A stretch of 28,282 nucleotides of DNA, taken from an uncultured Acetatifactor sp. (GTDB taxonomy: Bacteria; Bacillota; Clostridia; Lachnospirales; Lachnospiraceae). The position numbers and the translations under genes were made by a program. How positions within the stretch are numbered: the first letter of the stretch is position 1; every line of letters begins with the position of its first letter. Where the stretch lies: assembly GCA_910585615.1 (NCBI GenBank), contig CAJUFO010000059.1, positions 1 through 28,282 of the forward strand, written 5' to 3'. The notes beneath the pieces are model-generated. The model did not search any database. It saw only the letters and a list, made by a program, of their open reading frames with translations, and was not told the origin of the DNA. Positions 7,134-15,022 of the stretch are shown piece by piece.

Positions 7134-7590
7134 AGTCTTCCTCCAGATGTGAAGTGCAGTGAGGGCATCTCACCGCCTCTATGGGAATCTCGCTGAGACA
7201 ATAGGGGCATTTCTTCGTGGTGGGAGCCGCGGGGGGCTCCGGCTCCTTTTTCTTCACCCTGTCCCCGATGGCATTGATTCCCTTGATCAGGCAGAAGATT
7301 ACCAGGGCAGTAATCAGGAAATTGATGACCGCCGTAATAAAGTTGCCGTAATTCAGTACAGGGGCATTCTCGCCGCTGCCCAATGTCACCGTCAGATAGC
7401 TGAAGTCCGTTCCCCCGAATATGCCAAGCAACGGTGTCAGAATGTCCGCGTTCAGAGAGGTCACGATGGAGGTAAACGCGCCCCCCACAATCACGCCCAC
7501 TGCCATGTCCAGCACATTGCCCCTGGTGATGAATTTCCTGAATTCCGCAATGAATCCCTTTCTGTCAAAGTTCTTGCTGTCCTTTGCCAT
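7123..7590 (-). CDS. mscL: Large-conductance mechanosensitive channel MscL with C-terminal zinc ribbon
   Basis: Pentameric membrane channel that opens under hypo-osmotic shock. The 155-residue product has the family N-terminus (FIAEFRKFITRGNVLDMAVGVIVGGAFTSI split over helices S1 and TM1), the periplasmic loop, and TM2 (FITAVINFLITALVIFCLIKGIN). A cytoplasmic zinc ribbon is added at the C-terminus: CPYC at 128-131 and CPHC at 142-145. The start at 7590 is preferred because AGGAAGAGG precedes it and because family proteins begin close to this point; the frame is open to 7632. Coupled with the overlapping TPR lipoprotein gene. Confidence 0.95.
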   Translation of the reverse strand: MAKDSKNFDRKGFIAEFRKFITRGNVLDMAVGVIVGGAFTSIVTSLNADILTPLLGIFGGTDFSYLTVTLGSGENAPVLNYGNFITAVINFLITALVIFCLIKGINAIGDRVKKKEPEPPAAPTTKKCPYCLSEIPIEAVRCPHCTSHLEEDYAA

Positions 7591-7711
7591 AGTCCTCTTC
7601 CTGTCCTTTCCCGGAGGCCTGTCCGCCTGCACGCGCCGCCCCGCTTCCTATGTATCGCTTCCTTCTCCCATAGTAACACAAGATTTCCTCCGCCACAACC
7701 CATTTGTGTGC

Positions 7712-7740
7712 TTGCCCATTCTAAAAATTTGGTATATACT
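7712..7740 (+). promoter_or_regulatory. Sigma-A-like promoter of the DUF4317 gene
   Basis: TTGCCC (7712-7717), 17-nt spacer, TATACT (7735-7740). It lies 40 bp before the DUF4317 start and faces away from mscL. Confidence 0.7.
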
Positions 7741-7779
7741 GGAGACATGGTCTGCGAGAGCAGACAGGGAGGTATAGAC

Positions 7780-9087
7780 ATGACGAAACAGGAAATATCG
7801 GAAATCAAAAAGCTGCTCACCCCGAAAAACTGCTCCATCACCCGCATCGCAGGCTGCTATGTGGACGGGGAGAAGAATAAGAAAGCCCTCTTCGGTCAGG
7901 CCTTTCTGGCGCTGCCCGAGGAGGAGATGTTCAAGTATTTCGAGATTCTGAGAAAGGCCCTATCCGGTACCTTGGGCAAGAACCTGCTGAACCTGGAGTT
8001 CCCGCTGTCCGGCGAGTGGATCGAAGACGCGGCTGCGGATACGGCAGATGCCGGGGAGGCCGGGGACGCTCCAGACAAGGAAACGCCCGGTGCCGGAAAC
8101 GACCCGGGAAGCGCCCCGATGCCTGCCCCGGGGGCCGCCGCTGGAAACGGCCCGGCCGCCGATGCCCTGAACGCCCACGGACTCCTGCTGAAGCTCCGGG
8201 ACAGCAAGCTTAAGGACGACGCCCTGCTGGAGGAGTATTTCGACCGCATCATAGAGAACTATGAGTTTGTAGGCAATTATCTGATTCTGCTGGTGCACGA
8301 CGTCTACGATGTGCCCGGCAGGACATCCGATGGGCTGGACATGGAGGACGCCTCGGACGAGATATATGAGTACATACTCGCCTGCATCTGCCCGGTGGAG
8401 CTGTCCAAGCCGGGGCTGAGCTACAATCCCGAGGAGAATGCTTTCCAGAACCGGGTCAGGGACTGGGTGGTGGGCCTGCCGGACACAGGCTTCCTGTTTC
8501 CCGCCTTCAATGACAGAGGCGCGGACATACACAGCCTGCTCTACTATTCCAAGAATCCGGAGGAGCTCCAGGAGGGCTTCGTGGACAGGATCTTGGGCTG
8601 CCCCCTGCCCCTGTCTGCCGGAGGCCAGAAAGAAACATTCCAGACATTGATAGAGGACACCCTGGGGGAGGACTGCAGCATCGAGATGGTGAAGGACATC
8701 CATGAGCGCTTCACGGAGCTGGCCCAGGAGAACAAGGAGGCCCCTGAACCCGTGGTCCTGGACAAGACCCAGGTCAAGACCATCCTGGCGGACAGCGGCG
8801 TGGCCAACGAGAAGCTGTCGGAGTTCGACAGACACTATGACGAGACCGCCGGGGAGAGCACTTCCCTGCTCATGAACAATATCATGGAGACCCGCTCTTT
8901 CGAGGTGAAGACCCCGGACGTGGTGATCAGGGTGAAGCCTGACCGCACGAATCTCGTCGAGACCAGGCAGATAGACGGCAGGGAGTGCCTGGTAATCGCG
9001 CTGGACGGCGGCGTCGTAGTCAATGGAATCACAGTGCGGACCGCAGACGGACAGGGCGTGGGGCCGGATGAAGCGGATGAGATATAA
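7780..9087 (+). CDS. DUF4317 family protein
   Basis: A 435-residue cytoplasmic protein of unknown function. I recognise the family opening (MTKQEISEIKKLLTPKNCSI, RIAGCYVDGEKNKK, FGQAFLALPEEEMFKYFEI) typical of DUF4317 in Clostridia. An Ala/Pro/Gly-rich stretch at residues 82-133 interrupts the conserved body and looks disordered. The C-terminus contains a beta-rich segment (RSFEVKTPDVVIRVKPDRTNLVETR). GGGAGG seven nt before the ATG fixes the start at 7780, although the frame is open much further upstream through the mscL region. Own promoter at 7712-7740. No enzymatic motif is visible. Confidence 0.85.
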   Translation: MTKQEISEIKKLLTPKNCSITRIAGCYVDGEKNKKALFGQAFLALPEEEMFKYFEILRKALSGTLGKNLLNLEFPLSGEWIEDAAADTADAGEAGDAPDKETPGAGNDPGSAPMPAPGAAAGNGPAADALNAHGLLLKLRDSKLKDDALLEEYFDRIIENYEFVGNYLILLVHDVYDVPGRTSDGLDMEDASDEIYEYILACICPVELSKPGLSYNPEENAFQNRVRDWVVGLPDTGFLFPAFNDRGADIHSLLYYSKNPEELQEGFVDRILGCPLPLSAGGQKETFQTLIEDTLGEDCSIEMVKDIHERFTELAQENKEAPEPVVLDKTQVKTILADSGVANEKLSEFDRHYDETAGESTSLLMNNIMETRSFEVKTPDVVIRVKPDRTNLVETRQIDGRECLVIALDGGVVVNGITVRTADGQGVGPDEADEI

Positions 9088-9165
9088 TTATTCAGATGGC
9101 ATATGATGCATGGAATGCATATAATACATCAGAAGGGCGCCTGAGCGCCGACGGAGGAGGAACAT

Positions 9166-9525
9166 ATGGGCTGTTTGGGAAATCTGATCTGGTTTATCTG
9201 CGGAGGGTTATGGCAGGGGCTGGGCTGGACGCTTGCAGGCGTCCTGTGGTGCATCACGATCATAGGCATCCCCATCGGGACACAGTGCTTCAAGTTCGCC
9301 TCCCTGGCGTTCTTTCCCTTTGGAAAGGAAATCGAATACGGCGGCGGGGCCATGTCCCTCCTGGCGAATATCCTATGGCTTGTCTTAAGCGGGATTCCGC
9401 TGGCCGTATCCGCCGCTGTAAACGGCGTCCTGCTGTGCTGCACCATCATCGGCATTCCCTTCGGGCTGCAGTGCTTCAAGATTGCAAAGCTGGCGCTTAT
9501 GCCATTTGGGGCCACGGTGCGCTAG
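9166..9525 (+). CDS. YccF-family inner membrane protein
   Basis: A 119-residue membrane protein with the two tandem YccF (DUF307) units: GNLIWFICGGLWQGLGW...TIIGIPIGTQCFKFASLAFFPFG and ANILWLVLSG...TIIGIPFGLQCFKIAKLALMPFG. Each unit has one long hydrophobic stretch followed by the conserved IIGIP-G-QCFK motif. Function of the family is not established. GGAGGAGG lies just before the ATG. It is 78 bp downstream of the DUF4317 gene on the same strand and may be read from the same promoter; a TATAAT at 9120-9125 has no good -35 partner. Confidence 0.9.
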   Translation: MGCLGNLIWFICGGLWQGLGWTLAGVLWCITIIGIPIGTQCFKFASLAFFPFGKEIEYGGGAMSLLANILWLVLSGIPLAVSAAVNGVLLCCTIIGIPFGLQCFKIAKLALMPFGATVR

Positions 9526-9531
9526 CCGTGG
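9512..9531. terminator. Possible weak terminator hairpin at the convergent gene ends
   Basis: CCACGG (9512-9517) and CCGTGG (9526-9531) form a 6-bp stem across the YccF stop codon. It has no good T-tract. It is the only hairpin noticed between the convergent YccF and J/TPR genes. Confidence 0.25.
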
Positions 9532-9559
9532 ACCTTATTCCAAATTCCAGGAAATCCCC

Positions 9560-12500
9560 TCATCCCCCAAAAGCGACATGCCGGATAGCCAGCATATAGA
9601 CATCCCAAGGCTGCACCAGCAAGTTCCTCTCCAGCCGCTCCCTGGCCTCCTCACGTTTCCCGTTCCTCAATAGCAGCAGAATCTTCACGCCCTCCAGCTC
9701 CCTGCACAGCGGGCAGGTGCAGGAATGGCATATCTCGCATCTATCCTCCATGTCCAGCAGCTCCTGCAGCCGCTCCTCGCTCTCTGTGTAATAGGCCGCC
9801 AGGAACTCCAACTGGAGATGGGCTTTCTGTCTGTTATAGTACTTGCGCCTGCCCACGGTCTTCTCCCTGTCCAACCAAAACTGGAGCCTGGCCGCGTATC
9901 TTTTCCCCTTCTCCTCATCCCCGCAGAGGATGCAGGCGAACACGGCGTCGCAGATTTTGTCCTCCATGGTCTTCTCCGACAGGCCGTTGCGGAACATCTG
10001 CTCAAAGGCCCTGACCGCGGCTTTCCTGCTGCCGTACAGAAGTTCCCACCAGCCCCTGCAGCAGTAGTACGCCGGATAGGAGGCCGTGTTCCGCTTCCCG
10101 GAGACGGCCGATGAGCCGCTTTTCAGGAAATGCAGGAACGACTCCGCAAAGCCGCCGCCCAGCTCCCTGCGCCACTGCCCCAGCACCTGCCTGGCCCGCT
10201 CCTTCTCCCCCGTGGCCAGGTACAGGTTCGCCAGACGCTCATACCTGGCCCAGTCGTCCTTCACGTAGAACCGCTCATAGATGGACGCAGCTTCTCCTGC
10301 CCTGCCCGCCCGCATGGCGAATTCGGCCAGGTTGTCGCCGAACCAGTTGCTCCTGTTCTCCCCTGCTATCTCCTCGTACCGGCGGTAGGCCTTATATGCC
10401 GCCCCGGCATCCCCCAGCAGGGCGTAGAGGTTCCCCTTGTCCGCGTAGATGACAGGGGACATCTCCTGATCCATGTACAGGATGGCCTTTTTCAGGCAGA
10501 CCAGGGCCCGCTCATAGTCCCCCTGGTATTTGTAGGTGAAGCTTAAGCCGTTCAGGGCATAGGGGTTGGATGGGTTGATGTAGAGGGCCTTCTCGAAATC
10601 TTCCCTGGCCTCCTCCAGGCGATGGGCGGCCCTGTGGAACAGCGCCCGCTCCACCAGCATGAAATCATCGGGATAATGATATAAATATTCCGTCAGGATG
10701 GGAAGCCCCTTCTCGTAATATTCCTCCTTCCCCTCCTCCACATGCTTGAAGTAGCTGCGCCGGAATTCCTTCAGCTTCTCGTTGAGCCGGCTGATGTCCA
10801 TGACCTCCTCCCGCATCTGGAAACGGTAGGCATCCAGGAGCACGCTGCCCACTCCGTTCTTCTGGGCATCCTCATACACCTTGTCGAAATCCTCCCGCCG
10901 GTTCAAATCCAGATACACCTTGGCCAGGTACTCATAGGACTTCACGAAGCCGGGAAAATACCGGATGCACTGTCCGGCAGCCCTGACTACGCCTGCGGCG
11001 TCAAGCTGCCGCCTGTAGGCTTCCAGCATGGAGGCATACGCCGCGAAGACCTGGAATTCCTCTATCAGCCGCCGGCATACCTCCAGGCTCAGCTCATACT
11101 CCTCCATGGCCGTATAGATCTGAGCCATTTCCAGCAGGACGCCCACGTCCTTCGCGCTCCCTGTGAGGATGCTCTTGCCCTCCTCAATCGCCAGGGCGAA
11201 TTTCTCCCTGTCCCTGTAGCCCAGGCTGTGGCAGCACTGCATCCGGATCAGGCGGGCCTGCCGCAGCCTGTCCCTGTCTTTTCTATCCTCATTCTCGTCT
11301 GCGCCGGCGCTTTTCGCCATCTTGGCCTCCAGAGCTGGCTCCCAGTGCCTGGTCATGGCTATGGCCTCCTCATAATCGGCCTCCTCCGTATAGAGCTTCG
11401 CCATGAGCCCGTAATACTCCGCCTCCTTTTCCGGAGGCAGCTTCCCCTCCAGCCCAAGGGCCAGCCGGATGCCCCGGGCGGTCCTGCCGTCCTGCAGGTA
11501 GCACCAGCAAAGCTCCAGGCCGCTCTCCCAGTCTCCGCGCTCCCGGTATCCGGCTTCCAGCCCCTTTTCCAGTTCGCTGTTGATCTTGGCCAGGAGCTCC
11601 ATGAACCCATCGTCCGCCCCTGCTGTCAGCACCCGCTCCGCGCATTTCTTGGCCTCCCGGAAGCGCCCCTCCTCATAATGCCATTCGGCCAGCCGGGCGT
11701 TGGCCATGTAATGGCTGTCGTTCTCCGCCTTCAGCTCCTGGTAGAGTCCCGCCGCCCGCCTCCTGTAGCTGCCGTTGTCCTTCTGGCTCCAGAGGATTTC
11801 TGCGAAATTGTAGGAGATCATAGGATCCCCCGGGTATTCGGCCAGCTCCCTCTCCAGCAAGTCCACAGCCTCCCCGATTCTTCCCTGCCGCACCAGCACA
11901 TTGGCCCGGCTCACCTCCACCACCGGATGCCGGATGCCCGTGGCGTCCGCCTCCTCCAGGCAGCGCTTAGCCTCCTCCAGTCTGTCCTCGTGCAGCGCCT
12001 GCCAGCAGCGGTCGTAACACTCCAGGAACCGGTCGTAATCCCCGTCCTCCGGCCCCCGGAACTGGGTGAAGTCCAGATCCTCCCCCCGTTCGCACCGGCC
12101 CGCGATGTAATATACGAAATTGGCCGGGAACCTCTCCCGCAGGAGCTTCGCGTCCTTCACGATGGACAGCCGCCTGTCGAACAGCTTCCAGACTTCCGTG
12201 GGCAGCTTGAAATGCTCCGTCAGGAAGCGCAGCAGCTTCTCCCGGCAGTTCTCTTCCTCCTCCAGGGACAGGAACACATCATCGTCGAAAAGGGCCTTCC
12301 AGAGTTTCACGTCCTGTCTGGAGCGGATGTTTCCGTATATCTCCACGGCCCGCTCCAGCCACAGGCCCGAGGGGGTGGTGTCCCTGGGGGGCTCCTGCTC
12401 GTCCCCCTCCGCATCTTCCGTCTCTCTGGCGTATCTGCAGGCCTCCTCATAGGCCCTCCGCAGCCTCTTGAAGCCCTCCGGATCGTCCTCCGGGTTCGTC

Positions 12501-12592
12501 TCCGTCAGTTTCTCCCTGTAAGCGCCCTTCAGTGCCCTCTCGTCCTTTGTAGCATCGATGCCAAGTATCCGAAACGCTTCCTCTCGGTTCAT
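9560..12592 (-). CDS. Large J-domain-like / tetratricopeptide-repeat protein
   Basis: A 1010-residue cytoplasmic protein with no signal peptide or membrane helix. Residues 1-55 resemble a J-domain (REEAFRILGI, ALKGAYREKLTETNPEDDPEGFKRLRRAYEEA), but the HPD motif needed to stimulate DnaK ATPase is replaced by NPEDD. Most of the remainder is TPR-type helical repeats; clear ones include ANVLVRQGRIGEAVDLLERELAEYPGD (about 230-255) and RLEEAREDFEKALYINPSNPYALNGLS (about 665-690). Near the C-terminus is a cysteine cluster, CEICHSCTCPLC (Cys 952, 955, 958, 960, 963), that looks metal-binding. AGGAGAGG precedes the ATG. It is downstream of glyS but separated by a terminator and a 102-bp element. A scaffold or co-chaperone-like role is inferred only. 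Confidence 0.85.
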   Translation of the reverse strand: MNREEAFRILGIDATKDERALKGAYREKLTETNPEDDPEGFKRLRRAYEEACRYARETEDAEGDEQEPPRDTTPSGLWLERAVEIYGNIRSRQDVKLWKALFDDDVFLSLEEEENCREKLLRFLTEHFKLPTEVWKLFDRRLSIVKDAKLLRERFPANFVYYIAGRCERGEDLDFTQFRGPEDGDYDRFLECYDRCWQALHEDRLEEAKRCLEEADATGIRHPVVEVSRANVLVRQGRIGEAVDLLERELAEYPGDPMISYNFAEILWSQKDNGSYRRRAAGLYQELKAENDSHYMANARLAEWHYEEGRFREAKKCAERVLTAGADDGFMELLAKINSELEKGLEAGYRERGDWESGLELCWCYLQDGRTARGIRLALGLEGKLPPEKEAEYYGLMAKLYTEEADYEEAIAMTRHWEPALEAKMAKSAGADENEDRKDRDRLRQARLIRMQCCHSLGYRDREKFALAIEEGKSILTGSAKDVGVLLEMAQIYTAMEEYELSLEVCRRLIEEFQVFAAYASMLEAYRRQLDAAGVVRAAGQCIRYFPGFVKSYEYLAKVYLDLNRREDFDKVYEDAQKNGVGSVLLDAYRFQMREEVMDISRLNEKLKEFRRSYFKHVEEGKEEYYEKGLPILTEYLYHYPDDFMLVERALFHRAAHRLEEAREDFEKALYINPSNPYALNGLSFTYKYQGDYERALVCLKKAILYMDQEMSPVIYADKGNLYALLGDAGAAYKAYRRYEEIAGENRSNWFGDNLAEFAMRAGRAGEAASIYERFYVKDDWARYERLANLYLATGEKERARQVLGQWRRELGGGFAESFLHFLKSGSSAVSGKRNTASYPAYYCCRGWWELLYGSRKAAVRAFEQMFRNGLSEKTMEDKICDAVFACILCGDEEKGKRYAARLQFWLDREKTVGRRKYYNRQKAHLQLEFLAAYYTESEERLQELLDMEDRCEICHSCTCPLCRELEGVKILLLLRNGKREEARERLERNLLVQPWDVYMLAIRHVAFGG

Positions 12593-12685
12593 ATCAAGCC
12601 TCTCCTTCCGCTACCGCCCGGTCTGTCAACCCGCGTCCGCACAATCGAGCAGGGGAAAGCCTTCCCCCTACCCGCCGTGCGCATA

Positions 12686-12787
12686 TATACTGCGCACCAG
12701 TTAAATTTGCAGCGCGACCCGACTGCAGACCGCCAGCCAGGTACTTTCCCGGGGACACCACTGTAAATCCTGGCGGTCTGCAGTATA
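12686..12787. repeat. 102-bp hairpin element, copy E1 (MITE-like)
   Basis: Bounded by TATACTGC (12686-12693) and GCAGTATA (12780-12787). An internal 15-bp perfect stem, ACTGCAGACCGCCAG (12722-12736) with CTGGCGGTCTGCAGT (12770-12784), encloses a 33-nt loop. Length and all offsets equal those of E2 at 21339-21440, although the sequences differ. TA dinucleotides at both ends would fit insertion at a TA target. No coding capacity. The rest of the 12593-12832 gap holds only the glyS terminator and no gene. Confidence 0.8.
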
Positions 12788-12815
12788 AAAAGGGGCAGAA
12801 GAACGCTTCTGCCCC
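12786..12815 (-). terminator. Rho-independent terminator of glyS
   Basis: Reading leftward, GGGGCAGAAG (12815-12806), loop CGTT, CTTCTGCCCC (12801-12792), then TTTTT (12791-12787). The 10-bp stem lies 18 bp after the glyS stop. Its T-tract abuts the end of element E1. Confidence 0.93.
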
Positions 12816-12832
12816 CGTAATCCACCCATTTC

Positions 12833-14221
12833 CTAAAACACGAACTTATCCGCAAAATAGGCATCCAGCTCGCCGATCGCCACCCTCTCCTGCTCCATGG
12901 AATCCCTAAAGCGCACGGTGACGCAGCCGTCCGTCTCGGAGTCGAAGTCGTAGGTCACGCAGAAGGGCGTGCCGATTTCATCCTGGCGGCGGTACCGCTT
13001 GCCGATGTTGCCTCTGTCGTCATACTCGCAGTTATACTTTTTGCACAACTGCGCGTAGATCTTCTCCGCGCCCTCGCCCAGCTTCTTGGACAGGGGCAGC
13101 ACCCCGATCTTCACAGGCGCCAGGGCAGGATGGAAGCGCAGCACGGTGCGCATGTCGCCGCCCTCCAGCTCCTCCTCGTCGTAAGCCGCGCACAGGAAGG
13201 CCAGCACCACTCTGTCCGCGCCCAGGGAAGGCTCTACCACATAGGGTATGTACTTCTCCTTCTTCTCGTCGTCGAAATAGGTCATGTCCTCCCCGGAGGT
13301 ATTGGCATGCTGGCTCAGGTCATAATCCGTCCTGTCGGCGATGCCCCACAGCTCGCCCCAGCCGAAGGGGAAGAGGAATTCGATGTCCGTAGTGCCCTTG
13401 CTGTAGAAGCACAGCTCCTCGGGGCTGTGGTCGCGCAGGCGCATCTCGTCCTCCTTGATGCCTAAGGAAATCAGCCAGTCCCTGCAGAAGCCTCTCCAGT
13501 ACTGGAACCACTCCAGATCCGTGCCGGGCTCGCAGAAGAACTCCAGCTCCATCTGCTCGAATTCCCGGGTGCGGAAGGTGAAATTGCCCGGCGTGATCTC
13601 GTTGCGGAAGGCCTTGCCTATCTGGCCGATGCCGAAGGGAATCTTCTTCCGGGAAGTCCTCTGGACGTTCTTGAAGTTCACGAAGATGCCCTGGGCCGTC
13701 TCAGGCCGCAGATAGACTACGCTCTTGGCGTCCTCCGTGACGCCCTGGAAGGTCTTGAACATCAGATTGAACTGACGGATGTCCGTAAAATTGTGCTTGC
13801 CGCAGCTGGGGCAGGGGATATTATGCTCCTCCACGAAGGCCTTCATCTGCTCCTGGCTCCAGGAGTCCACGCTCTCCGTAAGCTCCATGCCCTGCTCCCC
13901 GCAGAAGTCCTCAATCAGCTTATCCGCCCGGAAGCGCTCGTGGCATTCCCTGCAGTCCATCAGGGGATCCGAGAAGCCGCCCAGATGGCCGCTGGCCACC
14001 CATGTCTGGGGATTCATGAGGATGGCGCAGTCCACGCCTACGTTGTAGGGGTTCTCCTGCACGAACTTCTGCCACCAGGCCCTCTTTACGTTGTTCTTCA
14101 GCTCCACGCCCAGGTTGCCGTAGTCCCAGGTATTGGCCAGGCCGCCGTAAATCTCGGAGCCCGGATAGATGAAGCCTCTGGCCTTGGCCAGGGCCACGAT
14201 TTTGTCCATTGTCTTTTCCAT
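12833..14221 (-). CDS. glyS: Glycyl-tRNA synthetase, single-chain class II (alpha2 type)
   Basis: Charges tRNA-Gly with glycine in the cytoplasm. The 462-residue protein has normal length for the single-chain enzyme. Seen: ARGFIYPGSEIYGGLANTWDYG at the N-terminus, two zinc-site pairs (CRECHERF from Cys90 and CPSCGKHNF from Cys137), LRPETAQGIF (171-180), class II motif 2 (FRNEITPGNFTFRTREFEQMELE) and motif 3 (SLGADRVVLAFL), then the anticodon-binding domain. The ATG at 14221 is kept although the ribosome binding site (AAAGGT) is modest; an in-frame ATG four codons later is possible. It lies 57 bp downstream of a lipoprotein gene and probably shares its promoter. A strong terminator follows. 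Confidence 0.97.
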   Translation of the reverse strand: MEKTMDKIVALAKARGFIYPGSEIYGGLANTWDYGNLGVELKNNVKRAWWQKFVQENPYNVGVDCAILMNPQTWVASGHLGGFSDPLMDCRECHERFRADKLIEDFCGEQGMELTESVDSWSQEQMKAFVEEHNIPCPSCGKHNFTDIRQFNLMFKTFQGVTEDAKSVVYLRPETAQGIFVNFKNVQRTSRKKIPFGIGQIGKAFRNEITPGNFTFRTREFEQMELEFFCEPGTDLEWFQYWRGFCRDWLISLGIKEDEMRLRDHSPEELCFYSKGTTDIEFLFPFGWGELWGIADRTDYDLSQHANTSGEDMTYFDDEKKEKYIPYVVEPSLGADRVVLAFLCAAYDEEELEGGDMRTVLRFHPALAPVKIGVLPLSKKLGEGAEKIYAQLCKKYNCEYDDRGNIGKRYRRQDEIGTPFCVTYDFDSETDGCVTVRFRDSMEQERVAIGELDAYFADKFVF

Positions 14222-14278
14222 GTCGAAACCATACCTTTCTGTTTTCTATTGTCCAGATGCATCGCCCGCCGGACCGGC

Positions 14279-14890
14279 TCAGCGATACAGAATGCACACA
14301 GGCCCTTCCGTCCCCGATGTGTCGATGCTGCCGTCCGGATTCACCGTCGCCCCCGGGCTCACATGCGTCACCTTCCCGGGACAGTAGATGTTGGCCTTGA
14401 TTCCCGTAATGACTACATTGCCGTCTGCATCCTGTCTCAACTGCTCCTCCGAATAGGGCGCGCCGTCCTTTACGCCCTCCAGGGCCATGCCCGCCGTGCG
14501 TCCCTCCTGGGCCGCCTGGGACGCCGTCCCGAAGTACAGCTCCTCCTCCAGGAACCCGGCGGCGCTCTCCCAGCCGTCGAACCGGTATGCCACTACCACC
14601 TTCCCGCTGCCGTCCTCCAGCGCCTCCACCTTGTCCACAGTCACAGCGGCCTCCCTGCCGCTGGCGCTGTTGAACTGGGCCGCTTCCTGGGTGGCCATGG
14701 CCTGGAGCTCCGAGAGCACATAGTCGGCTTTATCGAACAGCCCCACCTGCCATACGGTGACCTCCCCCTCCTTACTGACGGCCACGGAAGGGGTGTCCAC
14801 GATATCCGGCACCTTCGCCTCCCCGCAACCCGACAGGAACACGATGCACAGGCAGAGGGCTGCCGCAAGTCTTCCATATTTTCTCATCAT
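14279..14890 (-). CDS. Putative lipoprotein of unknown function
   Basis: A 203-residue protein. The signal peptide ends in lipobox LSGC (Cys22), so it should be anchored to the outer face of the cytoplasmic membrane. The mature part alternates predicted strands and helices (VTVWQVGLFDKADY, ELQAMATQEAAQFN, GKVVVAYRFDGWESAAGFLEEELYFGTASQAAQEG). The C-terminal part ends VCILYR. I do not recognise the family. The start (ATG ATG at 14890/14887) has GAGG about 12 nt upstream. A promoter overlapping the end of recO appears to drive it together with glyS. Confidence 0.8.
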   Translation of the reverse strand: MMRKYGRLAAALCLCIVFLSGCGEAKVPDIVDTPSVAVSKEGEVTVWQVGLFDKADYVLSELQAMATQEAAQFNSASGREAAVTVDKVEALEDGSGKVVVAYRFDGWESAAGFLEEELYFGTASQAAQEGRTAGMALEGVKDGAPYSEEQLRQDADGNVVITGIKANIYCPGKVTHVSPGATVNPDGSIDTSGTEGPVCILYR

Positions 14891-14993
14891 CCCGCACTAA
14901 GCCTCAATCTTTCCTTCTATATTTATGCTCCCCTGTGCGCTTTGCGTGCACACAGCTGTGCGGCTTTTCCCCTATCCCGAAAAGCCATAAGTA

Positions 14994-15022
14994 ATTGTAC
15001 CAAAAACAATCCGTTTTTTCAA
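14994..15022 (-). promoter_or_regulatory. Sigma-A promoter of the lipoprotein-glyS unit
   Basis: Reading leftward, TTGAAA (15022-15017), a 17-nt spacer and TACAAT (14999-14994). The -35 box overlaps the recO stop codon. Start predicted near 14987, about 100 nt before the lipoprotein ATG. Confidence 0.75.

Noticed and set aside
10742..12766. Long open frame (674 codons) on the plus strand
   Set aside because: It lies opposite the J/TPR gene, has no ribosome binding site and repetitive Leu/Pro/Gln/His composition with no domain; it is the mirror of a GC-rich gene.
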